This document shows positions 54,649 to 63,608 of a stretch of 64,000 bases of DNA, one piece after another; the stretch's first letter is position 1; each line of letters begins with the position of its first letter. The DNA is taken from the NCBI RefSeq assembly GCF_001477625.1, contig NZ_CP013692.1, forward strand, positions 1,426,001-1,490,000, given 5' to 3'. The notes beneath the pieces were generated by a model that had not been told where the DNA came from, did not search any database, and was given only the letters and a program-made list of their open reading frames with translations. This DNA comes from Paucibacter sp. KCTC 42545 (lineage in GTDB: Bacteria > Pseudomonadota > Gammaproteobacteria > Burkholderiales > Burkholderiaceae_C). The translations under genes were made by a program, and so were the position numbers.

Positions 54649-56400
54649 ATGAATCTCGCCTCTGAAACCCGCGCCGCCAATGGCGCCCAAGCCCTCATCG
54701 CCAGCCTGCTGAGCCTGGGGGTGGATACCGTGTTCGGCTACCCCGGTGGCGCTGTGCTGCCCCTTTATGACGCCTTGCATGGCGAGCCGCGCCTGCGCCA
54801 CGTGCTGGTGCGCCATGAGCAGGCCGCTGTCCATGCGGCAGAGGGTTATGCGCGCAGCACCGGCCGGGTCGGCGTGGTGTTTGTGACCTCCGGCCCCGGC
54901 ATGAGCAACACCACCACCGGCTTGCTGGACGCCTTGTGTGATTCGGTGCCGGTCTTGTGCGTCAGCGGGCAGGTCGCCACCACCGCCATCGGCACCGACG
55001 CCTTTCAGGAATGCGATGCCTTGGGCATCTCCAAGCCGGTGACCAAGTGGAATGTGCAGATCCGTGCGGCGGATGCGGTCGCCACCACCGTGGCACAAGC
55101 CTTCGCCTGTGCGGCCGGTAGGCGCCCTGGGCCGGTGCTGGTGGACTTTCCCAAAGACATCCAGCTAGCACCGCTGTCGCAGCCTTTTTGCGCGCCGCTG
55201 CCAAGGGCTGTGTCAGGCGATACGGCCTTAGCGCCAGCGCCCGAGCAAGTGGCTGCCGCCATTGCGCTGCTGCGTGCTGCGCGCCGCCCGGTGTTTTACG
55301 GCGGCGGGGGCTTGATCAACTCCGGAGACACCGCCTGCGCGGCCCTGGCACGCTTGCTGCGCCGCAGCGGGGCGCCTTGCACCTTGACGCTGATGGGCTT
55401 GGGCGCCTTCCCGGCCAGTGAGCCACAGTTCATCGGCATGCTGGGCATGCATGGCACGCTGGAGGCCAATCTGGCCATGCACCATGCCGACCTGATCATT
55501 TGCGTTGGCGCCCGATTTGATGATCGCGTGACCGGCCGCCTGGATCGCTTTTGTCCTGGCGCCAAGGTGATCCATCTGGACGTGGCGGCCACGCAGATCA
55601 ACAAGGTGCGCCGGGCCGATGTGGCTTTGCTGGGTGATTGCGGCCTTAGTCTCGTGGCTCTGGAGGATGCCTGGGGTGAGGCGGAGGCAGCCGACCTGAG
55701 TTCATGGTGGGCGCAAATCGAGCACTGGCGCGCGGCCCGCTCGTTGCATTTTGATGAGTCCACTTGCGAGGGTCAGGTCTTGCCTCAGGCCTTGATGAGT
55801 CGCTTGCAGGCCGCTTTGAACGGCCGCGATGCCATCGTGTCCACCGATGTGGGCCAGCATCAGATGTGGGCGGCGCAATATCTTCAGTTCGAGCGGCCGC
55901 GGCGCTGGCTGACCTCAGGCGGCGCCGGCACCATGGGCTACGGCCTGCCCGCGGCCATCGGCGCGCAGGTGGCACATCCGGGCAAGCCGGTGGTGTGCGT
56001 CAGCGGTGACGCCTCGGTGCTGATGAATATTCAGGAGCTTTCCACCGCCGTGCAGCACCGCCTGCCGGTCAAGCTGGTGCTGTGCAATAACGGCCGCATG
56101 GGCATGGTGCGGCAATGGCAAGAGCTGATCCACGAGGGCCGCTACAGCCACAGCTACACCGAGGCCTTGCCTGACTTTGTCGCACTGGCCCAGGCTTTTG
56201 GCTGGCAGGCGCTGCGGGTGACGCGGCGCGAGGAGCTGGACGTGGCCTTGCTGCGCTGTCTGGACTCTGATGGCCCCTTCTTCCTGGACGTGCAAGTGGC
56301 AGCCGAGGAAAACTGTTTTCCGATGATTCCGGCCGGCGCCGGGCACGATCAGGTCTGGCTGGCCAAAGACCGGGCCTATTCGGCGCAGGCTTGGGTGTGA
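54649..56400 (+). CDS. ilvB: Acetolactate synthase large subunit (IlvB/IlvG-like)
   Basis: A 583-residue TPP enzyme that joins two pyruvates (or pyruvate and 2-ketobutyrate) at the head of branched-chain amino acid synthesis. [14 protein letters not shown], the catalytic Glu in [15 protein letters not shown], and the TPP/Mg site [17 protein letters not shown] with [14 protein letters not shown] are present. No regulatory small-subunit gene (ilvN/ilvH) follows, unlike the usual ilvBN operon, so this is probably a second, orphan copy. The divergent Lrp gene suggests amino-acid control. The 3' end overlaps the convergent GNAT gene by 25 bp. Confidence 0.9.
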   Translation: MNLASETRAANGAQALIASLLSLGVDTVFGYPGGAVLPLYDALHGEPRLRHVLVRHEQAAVHAAEGYARSTGRVGVVFVTSGPGMSNTTTGLLDALCDSVPVLCVSGQVATTAIGTDAFQECDALGISKPVTKWNVQIRAADAVATTVAQAFACAAGRRPGPVLVDFPKDIQLAPLSQPFCAPLPRAVSGDTALAPAPEQVAAAIALLRAARRPVFYGGGGLINSGDTACAALARLLRRSGAPCTLTLMGLGAFPASEPQFIGMLGMHGTLEANLAMHHADLIICVGARFDDRVTGRLDRFCPGAKVIHLDVAATQINKVRRADVALLGDCGLSLVALEDAWGEAEAADLSSWWAQIEHWRAARSLHFDESTCEGQVLPQALMSRLQAALNGRDAIVSTDVGQHQMWAAQYLQFERPRRWLTSGGAGTMGYGLPAAIGAQVAHPGKPVVCVSGDASVLMNIQELSTAVQHRLPVKLVLCNNGRMGMVRQWQELIHEGRYSHSYTEALPDFVALAQAFGWQALRVTRREELDVALLRCLDSDGPFFLDVQVAAEENCFPMIPAGAGHDQVWLAKDRAYSAQAWV

Positions 56401-57176
56401 GCTTTTCGCAGCGGCCAGGTCATGCAGACGGGCGTGAAGCCTTGCGCCAGCAAAATCGGGTGGCTCATCGGTGCGGCGTCTACTGCCAGCCACTCGTAGC
56501 CGCGCTGGGCGGCGTCTCTGATGCGGACATCCAGCAGGGCAGAGAAGACGCCGCGCCCGCGCCAGGCAGGTAAGACGGCGCCGCCATGTAATTCGGCAAA
56601 GCGTGAGCCGGCGGGATAGTCGGTCCAGCCGCTGGCGATGGACTGGCCGTCGGCATAGGCGCAAAACAGGCTGATGGCTTCGGGCTGTTCTAGGCTAGTG
56701 GCCAATTTGGCCCGCAGCCATTCGAAGTCTCGGCCCCAGATTTGCGCTTGCACCTGCAAGATGTCATCCAGTTGTTCTGGCCTGCTGAGGCGCCGAATCT
56801 CCACCCCTGCTGGCAGCGCCCGCGCCGGTCGGCTGGCGCCGCGCAGGCTGTAAGTCATGAACACCTCGGGGTCATCGGCCAGAAAGCCTTGCGACTCCAG
56901 CATCTGCTTGAGATCAGTGGGCTGATCAAGCGCGTAGACCTTCCATTCAAAGTCTTGCTTGCGGGCCCGGAAAAACTCAATCTGCGCTTGGATCTGCGCT
57001 AACTCGTCGCCCGGGCTTAAGCGCGCGAAGCACAGCAGGGCTTCATGGTCCGCGGCCGCGCCCAAGGGGATGTGGCGGCGGAGATGGGGCAGGGCTTCAA
57101 GCGCGTAGCCCGGCAGGGGCAGGTCCTGCTGGTCGTGCACATAGGCCTCAAACAATCGTTGCGAATCAAGGCTCAT
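56376..57176 (-). CDS. GNAT-family N-acetyltransferase
   Basis: A 266-residue protein. The acetyl-CoA-binding part is C-terminal (~residues 125-260): [27 protein letters not shown] corresponds to motif A, with [11 protein letters not shown] after it. The N-terminal half has a degenerate GNAT-like fold. Substrate unknown. GCAGGG lies 6 bp before the ATG at 57176, which I prefer over the ATG at 57182. A terminator separates it from efp upstream. Confidence 0.85.
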   Translation of the reverse strand: MSLDSQRLFEAYVHDQQDLPLPGYALEALPHLRRHIPLGAAADHEALLCFARLSPGDELAQIQAQIEFFRARKQDFEWKVYALDQPTDLKQMLESQGFLADDPEVFMTYSLRGASRPARALPAGVEIRRLSRPEQLDDILQVQAQIWGRDFEWLRAKLATSLEQPEAISLFCAYADGQSIASGWTDYPAGSRFAELHGGAVLPAWRGRGVFSALLDVRIRDAAQRGYEWLAVDAAPMSHPILLAQGFTPVCMTWPLRKAHTQACAE

Positions 57177-57194
57177 GCGCATCCCTGCTTGACA

Positions 57195-57225
57195 TAAAAA
57201 AAGCGCACCCGAGGTGCGCTTTTTT
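57195..57225 (-). terminator. Rho-independent terminator of efp
   Basis: AGCGCACC (57202-57209) pairs with GGTGCGCT (57213-57220) around CGA, flanked by A7 on the left and T6 on the right. On the minus strand it follows the efp stop by 27 bp and ends in a T-run. Confidence 0.92.
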
Positions 57226-57252
57226 GAACTCGTCTAAAGCTGCGTGCAGCAA

Positions 57253-57807
57253 TTAGACGCGCTTGCGGTACTCGTGCGTGCGGGTGTCGATTTCGATCTT
57301 GTCGCCCTGGGCCACGAAGATTGGCACGGGGATTTCGAAACCGGTGGAGATCTTGGCAGGCTTCAGAACCTTGCCCGATGTGTCGCCCTTGACGGCCGGC
57401 TCGGTCCAGGTCACTTCACGCACCAGCGAGGTGGGCAGTTCGACCGAGATGGCCTTGCCGTCGTAGAACACCACTTCCACGGGCATGGAGTCTTCCAGGT
57501 AGGACAGGGCGTCGCCCATGTTCTCGGCTTCCACTTCGAACTGGTTGTACTCGGTGTCCATGAACACATACATCGGGTCAGCGAAGTAGGTGTAGGTGCA
57601 GTCTTTCTTTTCCAGGATGACCTGGTCCATCTTGTCGTCGGCCTTGAACACGACTTCGGTGCCCGAGCTGTTCAGCAAGCTCTTGAGCTTCATGCGCACG
57701 GTGGCGGCGTTACGGCCACCACGGCTGTATTCGGTCTTCAGCACGACCATCGGGTCCTTGCCGTGCATGATCACGTTGCCGGCGCGGATTTCTTGTGCAA
57801 TCTTCAT
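57253..57807 (-). CDS. efp: Elongation factor P
   Basis: A 184-residue translation factor that frees ribosomes stalled at proline runs. Residue 32 is Arg in [10 protein letters not shown], the site that is rhamnosylated in the EarP class (other bacteria have Lys at the equivalent place). KMKLKNL-like [11 protein letters not shown] and the C-terminal [17 protein letters not shown] are typical. It lies 213 bp downstream of earP on the same strand and ends in a strong terminator. Confidence 0.97.
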   Translation of the reverse strand: MKIAQEIRAGNVIMHGKDPMVVLKTEYSRGGRNAATVRMKLKSLLNSSGTEVVFKADDKMDQVILEKKDCTYTYFADPMYVFMDTEYNQFEVEAENMGDALSYLEDSMPVEVVFYDGKAISVELPTSLVREVTWTEPAVKGDTSGKVLKPAKISTGFEIPVPIFVAQGDKIEIDTRTHEYRKRV

Positions 57808-58020
57808 GGGTGTTCGTTCCGATATTGGGATGGACAGGTGTTACGGGGCTTGGCTTGGCGCGAAAGTGGCTTGTCGTCTGATTCAGCCTGGTTCACTCTC
57901 GCAGCGGGCTTTTGCATGCTATGCGCGCCCCTACTGGCCAATAATGCAATTGATTCATTGCCCGCGTCGGCAAGAAATATTCAGAAAACGATTTCCCGTG
58001 GCGCGGCAAAGCCTTGGATT

Positions 58021-59091
58021 TTAGCTTGTTTTATGGGCGAGGCCGAGCAACTGGCTGGTGAGATCGTTTTGCTGCGTCAAAAGATCACGCCAATCTTGGG
58101 CGTGGCGCAATGCCAAAGTCCCTGGCCAAGGCAGGCCTTGCCAGGCTTGCAGGCCGTTCCAGCTGCGCCAGAGTTGGCGGTAGTCGGCAGCCATCGTGCT
58201 GTCGGCCCCAGCCAGCCAGCGGTCCATAAAAGCCTCCAGCTTGGGCGCGTGGGCGCCGTCCGTCTGCGGGTAAATCTGCCACACAAAGGGCTTGCCGGCC
58301 CATTGGGCGCGCACAAAAGAGTCCTCGCCGCGCACGAAGTTGAAGTCGCAGGCCCAGAGCAAATGGTCAAAGTCGCTTTGGCTCAAGTAGGGCAGGGCTT
58401 GCCACTGCAGACCTGCAGGCAAGGCCTGGGCGCGGCGCAGTGCCAGCATTTCTTCTTGCACCTGGCCGGCGCAGACCAGCAGCAGGCAATCTTGCTGCGC
58501 CAAGCCGTCCAGCAACTCGGGCAGGGCGGCATTGGGGTAGGCGAACAGGCTGACGATTTGCGTTTCCGGTTTGGGGCGTTGGATGCCTTGCGCCGCCAGC
58601 CAAGCCTGGGCATCAAAGCGCGCCTGCGCTTGCAGCAGGCCGGGCTCGCGCAAGAGGCCGCCGGTTCGTTCGGTGAAGCCGGGGTAGAAGAATGACTTGG
58701 CTAAGCCGCGCCCGGGGCCGCTGAATTGCGGCGAAGCCAGCCCGTGGCTGCGTTCTACATAGGCCTCAGCGCTGAGGTATTCGAGATTGAGCCACAGGGG
58801 CGGGCGCGCTTGCGCGGCCATGCGGGCGATAAAGGCTCCGGGCAATTCGCAGCCGAAGGTTTCGATCACCACATCGCTATCACTGAGGTCGGCCGCCGGG
58901 TCACCCCAGGGCAAGACATCAATCCCCGCCGGGCGCGGCTGCGGCGCCATCCACTGCAGCGGCGCGGCATCGTCCAGCCACAAGCGCACCCCTTGGCCGC
59001 GTGCGGCCAGATCGCGGGCCAGGCGCCAGCTGACTCCTATGTCGCCGTAGTTGTCGATCACCCGGCAAAACAAATCCCATTGCATTCCCAT
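58021..59091 (-). CDS. earP: EF-P arginine-32 rhamnosyltransferase EarP
   Basis: A 356-residue GT-B glycosyltransferase (formerly DUF2331) that moves rhamnose from TDP-rhamnose to Arg32 of [24 protein letters not shown] is the hallmark N-terminus with the catalytic Asp, and [25 protein letters not shown] carries the nucleotide-sugar residues. I use the ATG at 59091 (MGMQWDL); an ATG two codons later is equally possible. It is divergent from uvrC across 33 bp and upstream of its substrate gene efp. Confidence 0.96.
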   Translation of the reverse strand: MGMQWDLFCRVIDNYGDIGVSWRLARDLAARGQGVRLWLDDAAPLQWMAPQPRPAGIDVLPWGDPAADLSDSDVVIETFGCELPGAFIARMAAQARPPLWLNLEYLSAEAYVERSHGLASPQFSGPGRGLAKSFFYPGFTERTGGLLREPGLLQAQARFDAQAWLAAQGIQRPKPETQIVSLFAYPNAALPELLDGLAQQDCLLLVCAGQVQEEMLALRRAQALPAGLQWQALPYLSQSDFDHLLWACDFNFVRGEDSFVRAQWAGKPFVWQIYPQTDGAHAPKLEAFMDRWLAGADSTMAADYRQLWRSWNGLQAWQGLPWPGTLALRHAQDWRDLLTQQNDLTSQLLGLAHKTS

Positions 59092-59124
59092 GGGGGGATT
59101 ATCCGGGGCGGCACAATCCGGCTG

Positions 59125-61245
59125 ATGCAAGTGCCAGAGATGCCAGACCCCGAGATGCAAGAACCCGTGTCGAAAGACCAGCCGCTGGGGCAAGCCGACC
59201 CACTCAGTTCGACTGCAGGCCCCACTGCCAGCGATGACGCAGCCCAACTCGGCGCTCAAAAGCAAGCCGAGTGGAGCGCCGAGCGCCAACTCATCGAGGC
59301 CGCCGAGACCCAGCGCGTGCAAGAGATGGAGCAGGCCGCCCGCGAGCGCCGCGAGAAAATTCTTGCCCAGGTGGCGGCTTTACCCGGCTTGCCCGGCGTC
59401 TACCGCTACTTCGATGCGCAAGACCAGGTGCTTTATGTCGGCAAGGCCAAGCACCTAAAAAAACGCGTCTCCAGCTATTTCCAGAAAGACCACGGCGGCA
59501 CCCGCATCGGCATGATGGTGGCGCGCATCGCCCGCCTGGATACGACGGTGGTGCGCACCGAGGCCGAGGCCTTGCTGCTGGAAAACAATTTGATCAAGAC
59601 GCTGAACCCCAAGTTCAACATCTTGTTCAAGGACGATAAGAGCTACCCCTATCTCAAGCTCAGTGGCCATGCCTTCCCGCGCCTGAGCTACTACCGCGGC
59701 GCGGTGGATAGGCGGCATCGCTACTTCGGGCCGTTCCCCAGCGCCTGGGCGGTGAAGGAATCGATCCAGCTGATCCAAAAAGTTTTCAAGCTGCGCAGCT
59801 GCGAAGACACGGTCTTCAATAACCGCAGCCGGCCTTGCTTGCTTTATCAGATCCGCCGCTGCTCCGGCCCTTGCGTGCCCGAGGGCCAAGGCCCGGACTA
59901 CGCCCGCAACGTCAGCCACGCTGAACGCTTCTTGCTGGGCGACACCCAAGAGGTGATGGACGGCTTGCAGGTGCAGATGATGGCGCATGCCGATCGCCTG
60001 GAGTTTGAGCAAGCGGCCGAGCTGCGCAACCAAATCCAGGCCCTGGCCAAGGTGCTGCAGCAGCAGTCCATGGACGAAAACAGTGCCACCGGGCGCGACC
60101 GCGATGTGGACATCCTTGCGGCCAAGGTGCAAGGCGGGCGGGCGTGCGTCAACTTGGCCATGGTGCGCGGTGGCCGGCATCTGGGGGACCGGGCCTTCTT
60201 CCCCAAGCATGTCGAAGAAGCTACGGCGCTGCGCCTGGCCGATGAGGACGAGGACGGTGGCGCCGGTCAAGCCGTTGACTACTCGCCCGAGCGCTTGGTG
60301 CTGGAGGCCTTTATGGCCCAACACTATCTGGAGGCGGCGGTGCCTTCACTGATCGTTGTCAGCGAGCCGGTGGATGAGGCTCTGGCACAGGCGCTGACCG
60401 AGCAAGCCGGTTTCAAGGTCACCACGCAGGCGCAGCCGCGTGCGCAGCGCCGCATCTGGCAAGAGATGTGCGTCAAGGGGGCGGAGTTGGCGCTGGCGCG
60501 TCTCTTGTCTGAAGAGGGCTCGCAGCAGGCTCGCACTCGCGCTTTGGTCGATGCCCTGGATATGTCGGTGCAGGAGCTGGATGCCTTTCGCATCGAGTGT
60601 TTCGACATCAGTCACACCGCGGGCGAGGCCACCATGGCTTCTTGCGTGGTGTTTGAGTCGCACCAAATGCAGAGCAGCCAGTACCGCCGCTACAACATCG
60701 AAGGCATCACTGGTGGCGATGACTACGCCGCCATGCGTCAGGTCTTGACTCGGCGTTACGGCAAGCTGGCCGAAGCCGCGCAGCTCGGTACCGGGCGCTT
60801 GCCGGATCTGGTCTTGGTGGATGGTGGCCGTGGGCAGGTCTCGATGGCGCGCGAGGTGTTTGAGGAGCTGGGCCTGGACCTGAGCTTGATCGTTGGCGTC
60901 GAAAAGGGTGAGGGCCGCAAGGTCGGCCTGGAAGAGCTGGTCTTCGCCGATGGCCGCAGCAAAATCGGTTTGGGGCGCGATTCGGCGGCCCTGATGTTGG
61001 TGGCGCAGATTCGCGACGAGGCGCACCGCTTCGCCATCACCGGCATGCGGGCCAAGCGCGCGGCGGTGCGCACGGGCAGCTCGAGGTTGGAAGACATTGA
61101 CGGTATTGGCCCCAAAAAGCGCGCCCAACTGCTACAGCGATTCGGCGGTGTGCGAGGGGTGGCTCAAGCCAGCGTGGAGGAGATTGCGACGGTGAAGGGG
61201 ATTTCACGCGAGCTTGCTGAGGAAATCTACCGCGTGCTGCACTAA
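59125..61245 (+). CDS. uvrC: UvrABC system protein C (excinuclease subunit)
   Basis: A 706-residue nuclease of nucleotide excision repair, about 90 residues longer than usual. The GIY-YIG domain starts at about residue 85 ([28 protein letters not shown] is its core), followed by the UVR segment ([14 protein letters not shown]), the UvrC RNase-H-like domain ([27 protein letters not shown]) and the C-terminal double HhH ([18 protein letters not shown]). The N-terminal ~80 residues are acidic and Gln/Glu-rich and probably coiled; later ATGs at 59140 and 59155 would shorten this only slightly. The 3' end is duplicated in the repeats that follow. Confidence 0.95.
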   Translation: MQVPEMPDPEMQEPVSKDQPLGQADPLSSTAGPTASDDAAQLGAQKQAEWSAERQLIEAAETQRVQEMEQAARERREKILAQVAALPGLPGVYRYFDAQDQVLYVGKAKHLKKRVSSYFQKDHGGTRIGMMVARIARLDTTVVRTEAEALLLENNLIKTLNPKFNILFKDDKSYPYLKLSGHAFPRLSYYRGAVDRRHRYFGPFPSAWAVKESIQLIQKVFKLRSCEDTVFNNRSRPCLLYQIRRCSGPCVPEGQGPDYARNVSHAERFLLGDTQEVMDGLQVQMMAHADRLEFEQAAELRNQIQALAKVLQQQSMDENSATGRDRDVDILAAKVQGGRACVNLAMVRGGRHLGDRAFFPKHVEEATALRLADEDEDGGAGQAVDYSPERLVLEAFMAQHYLEAAVPSLIVVSEPVDEALAQALTEQAGFKVTTQAQPRAQRRIWQEMCVKGAELALARLLSEEGSQQARTRALVDALDMSVQELDAFRIECFDISHTAGEATMASCVVFESHQMQSSQYRRYNIEGITGGDDYAAMRQVLTRRYGKLAEAAQLGTGRLPDLVLVDGGRGQVSMAREVFEELGLDLSLIVGVEKGEGRKVGLEELVFADGRSKIGLGRDSAALMLVAQIRDEAHRFAITGMRAKRAAVRTGSSRLEDIDGIGPKKRAQLLQRFGGVRGVAQASVEEIATVKGISRELAEEIYRVLH

Positions 61246-61547
61246 GGTGCAGAACACGCGAGCTTCCAGAAGAGATCTACCGAGTGCTGCACTGAGGCCG
61301 GACCGAGCAAGCAGCGCTTGCGACGCCCGCCGAAGGACTTGGCGCGCAACAAGCGACAAGGCTGAGGTGCAGAACACGCGAGCGTGCCGAAGAGATCTAC
61401 CGCGTGCTTCACTGAGGCCGGACCGAGCAAGCAGCGCTTGCGACGCCTGCCGAAGGACTTGGCTCGCAACAAGCGACAAGGCTGAAGTGCAGAGCACGCG
61501 ACCTTGCTGAGGAAATCTACCGTGTGCTGCAGCGAGGCCGGGCCTGA
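61206..61547 (+). repeat. 120-bp tandem repeats built on the uvrC 3' end
   Basis: The last 40 bases of uvrC (61206-61245, ending [16 protein letters not shown]) recur at 61256, 61376 and 61496. Copies 2 and 3 belong to two full 120-bp units (61256-61375 and 61376-61495, nine mismatches by my count); the last copy is partial and breaks off at about 61547. The peptide AEEIYRVLH or PEEIYRVLH with a following stop is regenerated at copies 2 and 3, and a variant ending RVLQRGRA at copy 4. Each full unit also holds a hairpin GCAAGC-AGC-GCTTGC. No gene is supported within the repeats. Confidence 0.92.
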
Positions 61548-61570
61548 ATATATTGCCAGAGAAAAAAACT

Positions 61571-62134
61571 ATGTCTAGCACTGAAAAATACGACTTCAAG
61601 AATCTGGCCCTCGGGCTTGGCTTGGCGGCCTTGCTGGGCGGCTGCTCTGTCAACACGGGCTCGGTCAGCCCAACGGGCCCATCCAGTCCGGCTACGCCGA
61701 GCGGGGCCAGTAGCGGAGACGGGCAGGGTGGGCGCACACCGACACCCGGCTCGCCCAGCGCACCCGGGCCCAGCGCCAAACCCAGCGTCAGCTTGCCACC
61801 ACCCAAGGCGGTGCGTAAGCCTGATGATTTGCGCCTGCAAGCCGCGCAGCGTTTGGTGGCGGCCAATCCGGAGCGCAGCTATATGGGCTTGGTGCCGGAT
61901 ATCTTGCTGGCCATTCCGGTGCTGGAAGTCGAGCTGAACCAAGACGGCAGCGTCAAGCGCGTCAATGTGTTGCGCAAGCCGGGCCAAGCGCCGGAGACGG
62001 TGCAATTGGCCATTGAGGCTATTCACCGTGCGGCACCCTTTGGCAATGTGGCCGCCATGCCCAAGCCCTGGAAGTTCACCGAGACCTTTTTGTTCAATGA
62101 CGAGCGCCGCTTCAAGCCGCGTACGCTGGACTGA
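61571..62134 (+). CDS. Putative lipoprotein with TonB C-terminal-like domain
   Basis: A 187-residue lipoprotein: LALGLGLAALLGGCS is the signal with the lipobox Cys at about residue 25. A Ser/Pro/Gly-rich linker (~27-75) leads to a compact domain with LEVELNQDGSVKRVNVLRKPG and AIEAIHRAAPFG, which resembles TonB C-terminal domains. The protein is probably periplasmic at the outer or inner membrane. Function unknown. Start at the ATG at 61571, preceded by GAGAAA. Confidence 0.78.
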   Translation: MSSTEKYDFKNLALGLGLAALLGGCSVNTGSVSPTGPSSPATPSGASSGDGQGGRTPTPGSPSAPGPSAKPSVSLPPPKAVRKPDDLRLQAAQRLVAANPERSYMGLVPDILLAIPVLEVELNQDGSVKRVNVLRKPGQAPETVQLAIEAIHRAAPFGNVAAMPKPWKFTETFLFNDERRFKPRTLD

Positions 62135-62207
62135 GTCGGGCTGCTTGAATCAATAAAGCGACAGTGGGCCTAGGCGAAGCCGGAATCGTGCCCTTTTGTT
62201 GTGCACA

Positions 62208-62783
62208 ATGCCCAGCATGTTCTTCACACTGCCTACGCTCTTCACCTGGGCTCGCATCGTCGCCATTCCGCTGATTGTGGGCGTGTTCTATTTGGACATC
62301 TCCAAAGACAGCCAGAATCTCTTGGCCACAGCCCTCTTTGTGCTGGTGGCGCTGACGGACTGGCTCGACGGCTATCTGGCGCGCAAGCTGAATCAAACCT
62401 CCGCCTTCGGGGCTTTTTTGGATCCGGTGGCTGACAAGATTCTGGTTTGCGCTGCGCTGCTGATCTTGCTGGAGTTGGGGCGAGTCAATGCCTTGGTGGC
62501 CTTGGTCATCATCGGCCGCGAGATCACCATCTCGGCCTTGCGCGAGTGGATGGCGCAAATTGGCGCTTCGAGCAGTGTGGCCGTTCATATGGTCGGCAAG
62601 CTCAAGACCACGGTGCAGATGGTGGCGATTCCCTTCCTGCTGTTTGATGGCCCCTTGTTCGGCCTGATCTCGACCAAACTGTGGGGCACCTGGCTGATTT
62701 ATTTGGCGGTGATTCTGACCATTTGGTCCATGGTTTACTACCTCCAAAAAGCCTTGCCCGAAATTCGCGCGAAGGCACGATGA
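62208..62783 (+). CDS. pgsA: CDP-diacylglycerol--glycerol-3-phosphate 3-phosphatidyltransferase
   Basis: A 191-residue inner-membrane enzyme making phosphatidylglycerol phosphate. The CDP-alcohol phosphatidyltransferase signature DWLDGYLARKLNQTSAFGAFLDPVADK is intact (DG-x2-AR-x8-G-x3-D-x3-D). Four to five membrane helices. Start at 62208; an ATG at 62217 is also possible. Phosphatidylglycerol is also the donor for Lgt. Confidence 0.95.
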   Translation: MPSMFFTLPTLFTWARIVAIPLIVGVFYLDISKDSQNLLATALFVLVALTDWLDGYLARKLNQTSAFGAFLDPVADKILVCAALLILLELGRVNALVALVIIGREITISALREWMAQIGASSSVAVHMVGKLKTTVQMVAIPFLLFDGPLFGLISTKLWGTWLIYLAVILTIWSMVYYLQKALPEIRAKAR

Positions 62784-63100
62784 ACTGATTTGGCTTGCGT
62801 TGAAACGGGTTCAAGCGAGTTTCCGCTCTGAATTCGGCCTCGTTCCTTGTGGTGCGAAAAGCAAGCCTGCTGAGATGGTGTCCGGGCACAAATGCCAGCA
62901 CTTTGTATCAGGACTTTTCCCGGCAATCCAAGCCCTTCGGAATCCCATAGAATCCGCTTCCCTGCGCCACTGTCGGCTTGTTCCGATAAGCGCTCCGGCC
63001 GGGTTTTTTCGCGTGGCCGTGGTGCAAATGCAGCCCCATCCAGCCCCATGAATCGTGGCATCAAGCGCATGCCTTGATTTCAAATTTGAGAGGACTCTTC
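62784..63100. other. 317-bp intergenic region without a supported gene
   Basis: Between pgsA and the HU gene I see no open frame with coding character. A small inverted repeat (TTGAA-ACGGG-TTCAA) lies near 62800-62814. A GC-rich CCGGCCGGG followed by TTTTTT stands near 62996-63010 but lacks a proper upstream stem. The region probably holds the pgsA transcript end and the HU promoter. Confidence 0.5.
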
Positions 63101-63373
63101 GTGAATAAGTCTGAACTGATCGATCACATTGCCACGCAAGCGGATATTTCCAAGGCTGCGGCGGCGCGGGCTTTGGAAGCAGTGATAGTCGGTGTCAAGA
63201 CCACGTTGAAGAAGAACGGCACGGTGTCGCTGGTGGGTTTCGGTACGTTCAGCGTCACCAAGCGCGCTGCGCGTGCGGGCCGCAACCCACGCACGGGGGA
63301 TGCCATCAAAATCAAGTCCGCCAAGGTGCCAAAATTCCGTCCTGGCAAGGCTTTGAAAGATGCGGTCAATTAA
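63101..63373 (+). CDS. hupB: DNA-binding protein HU (beta-type)
   Basis: A 90-residue nucleoid protein of standard length that bends and compacts DNA. The start is GTG at 63101 ([18 protein letters not shown]), with GAGAGGA upstream; a longer frame from 63074 is unlikely. [26 protein letters not shown] is the DNA-binding arm with the family Arg-Asn-Pro tip. It is followed by tRNA-Val and ppiD, the usual order in this group. Confidence 0.97.
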   Translation: MNKSELIDHIATQADISKAAAARALEAVIVGVKTTLKKNGTVSLVGFGTFSVTKRAARAGRNPRTGDAIKIKSAKVPKFRPGKALKDAVN

Positions 63374-63378
63374 TCCCG

Positions 63379-63384
63379 TATAAT
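63379..63384 (+). promoter_or_regulatory. -10 box of tRNA-Val(TAC)
   Basis: A perfect TATAAT lies 12 bp before the tRNA and just after the HU stop. A TTGAAA at 63353-63358 could be the -35 box, but its 20-bp spacer is long. Confidence 0.6.
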
Positions 63385-63396
63385 TTCAGGCCTTCC

Positions 63397-63472
63397 GGGT
63401 GCTTAGCTCAGTTGGTAGAGCGTCGCCTTTACACGGCGCAGGTCGGCGGTTCGAGCCCGTCAGCACCCACCA
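63397..63472 (+). tRNA. tRNA-Val (anticodon TAC)
   Basis: A 76-base tRNA with encoded CCA. The acceptor GGGTGC pairs with GCACCC, the anticodon loop TTTACAC gives TAC (reads GUA and wobble), and the T-arm GGCGG-TTCGAGC-CCGTC has one G-T pair. It lies between hupB and ppiD. Confidence 0.97.
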
Positions 63473-63552
63473 AAAATTTCAATGGAAGTACGGTACCAAG
63501 TTCGATTGATTTCGATTTGGTGCATGGCATCAACCACAATGCCAGCTCATTC

Positions 63553-63576
63553 AAAGGCGGACCTCGGTTCGCCTTT
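63553..63576 (+). terminator. Stem-loop between tRNA-Val and ppiD
   Basis: AAAGGCG (63553-63559) pairs with CGCCTTT (63570-63576), with an inner ACC/GGT pair. The 3' arm ends in only three Ts, so it could end the tRNA transcript or stay in the ppiD leader. Confidence 0.5.
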
Positions 63577-63608
63577 GTCGCATTCGCATGCATGTCTGAG
63601 GTTTTTCG

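Noticed and set aside
61214..61510. Open frames on both strands within the uvrC 3' repeats
   Set aside because: They only reflect a repeat period divisible by three, have no ribosome site and show no resemblance to known proteins.
62784..63100. A small RNA ending at the TTTTTT near 63010
   Set aside because: No convincing stem precedes the T-run, and the TAGAAT box near 62948 has no matching -35 element.
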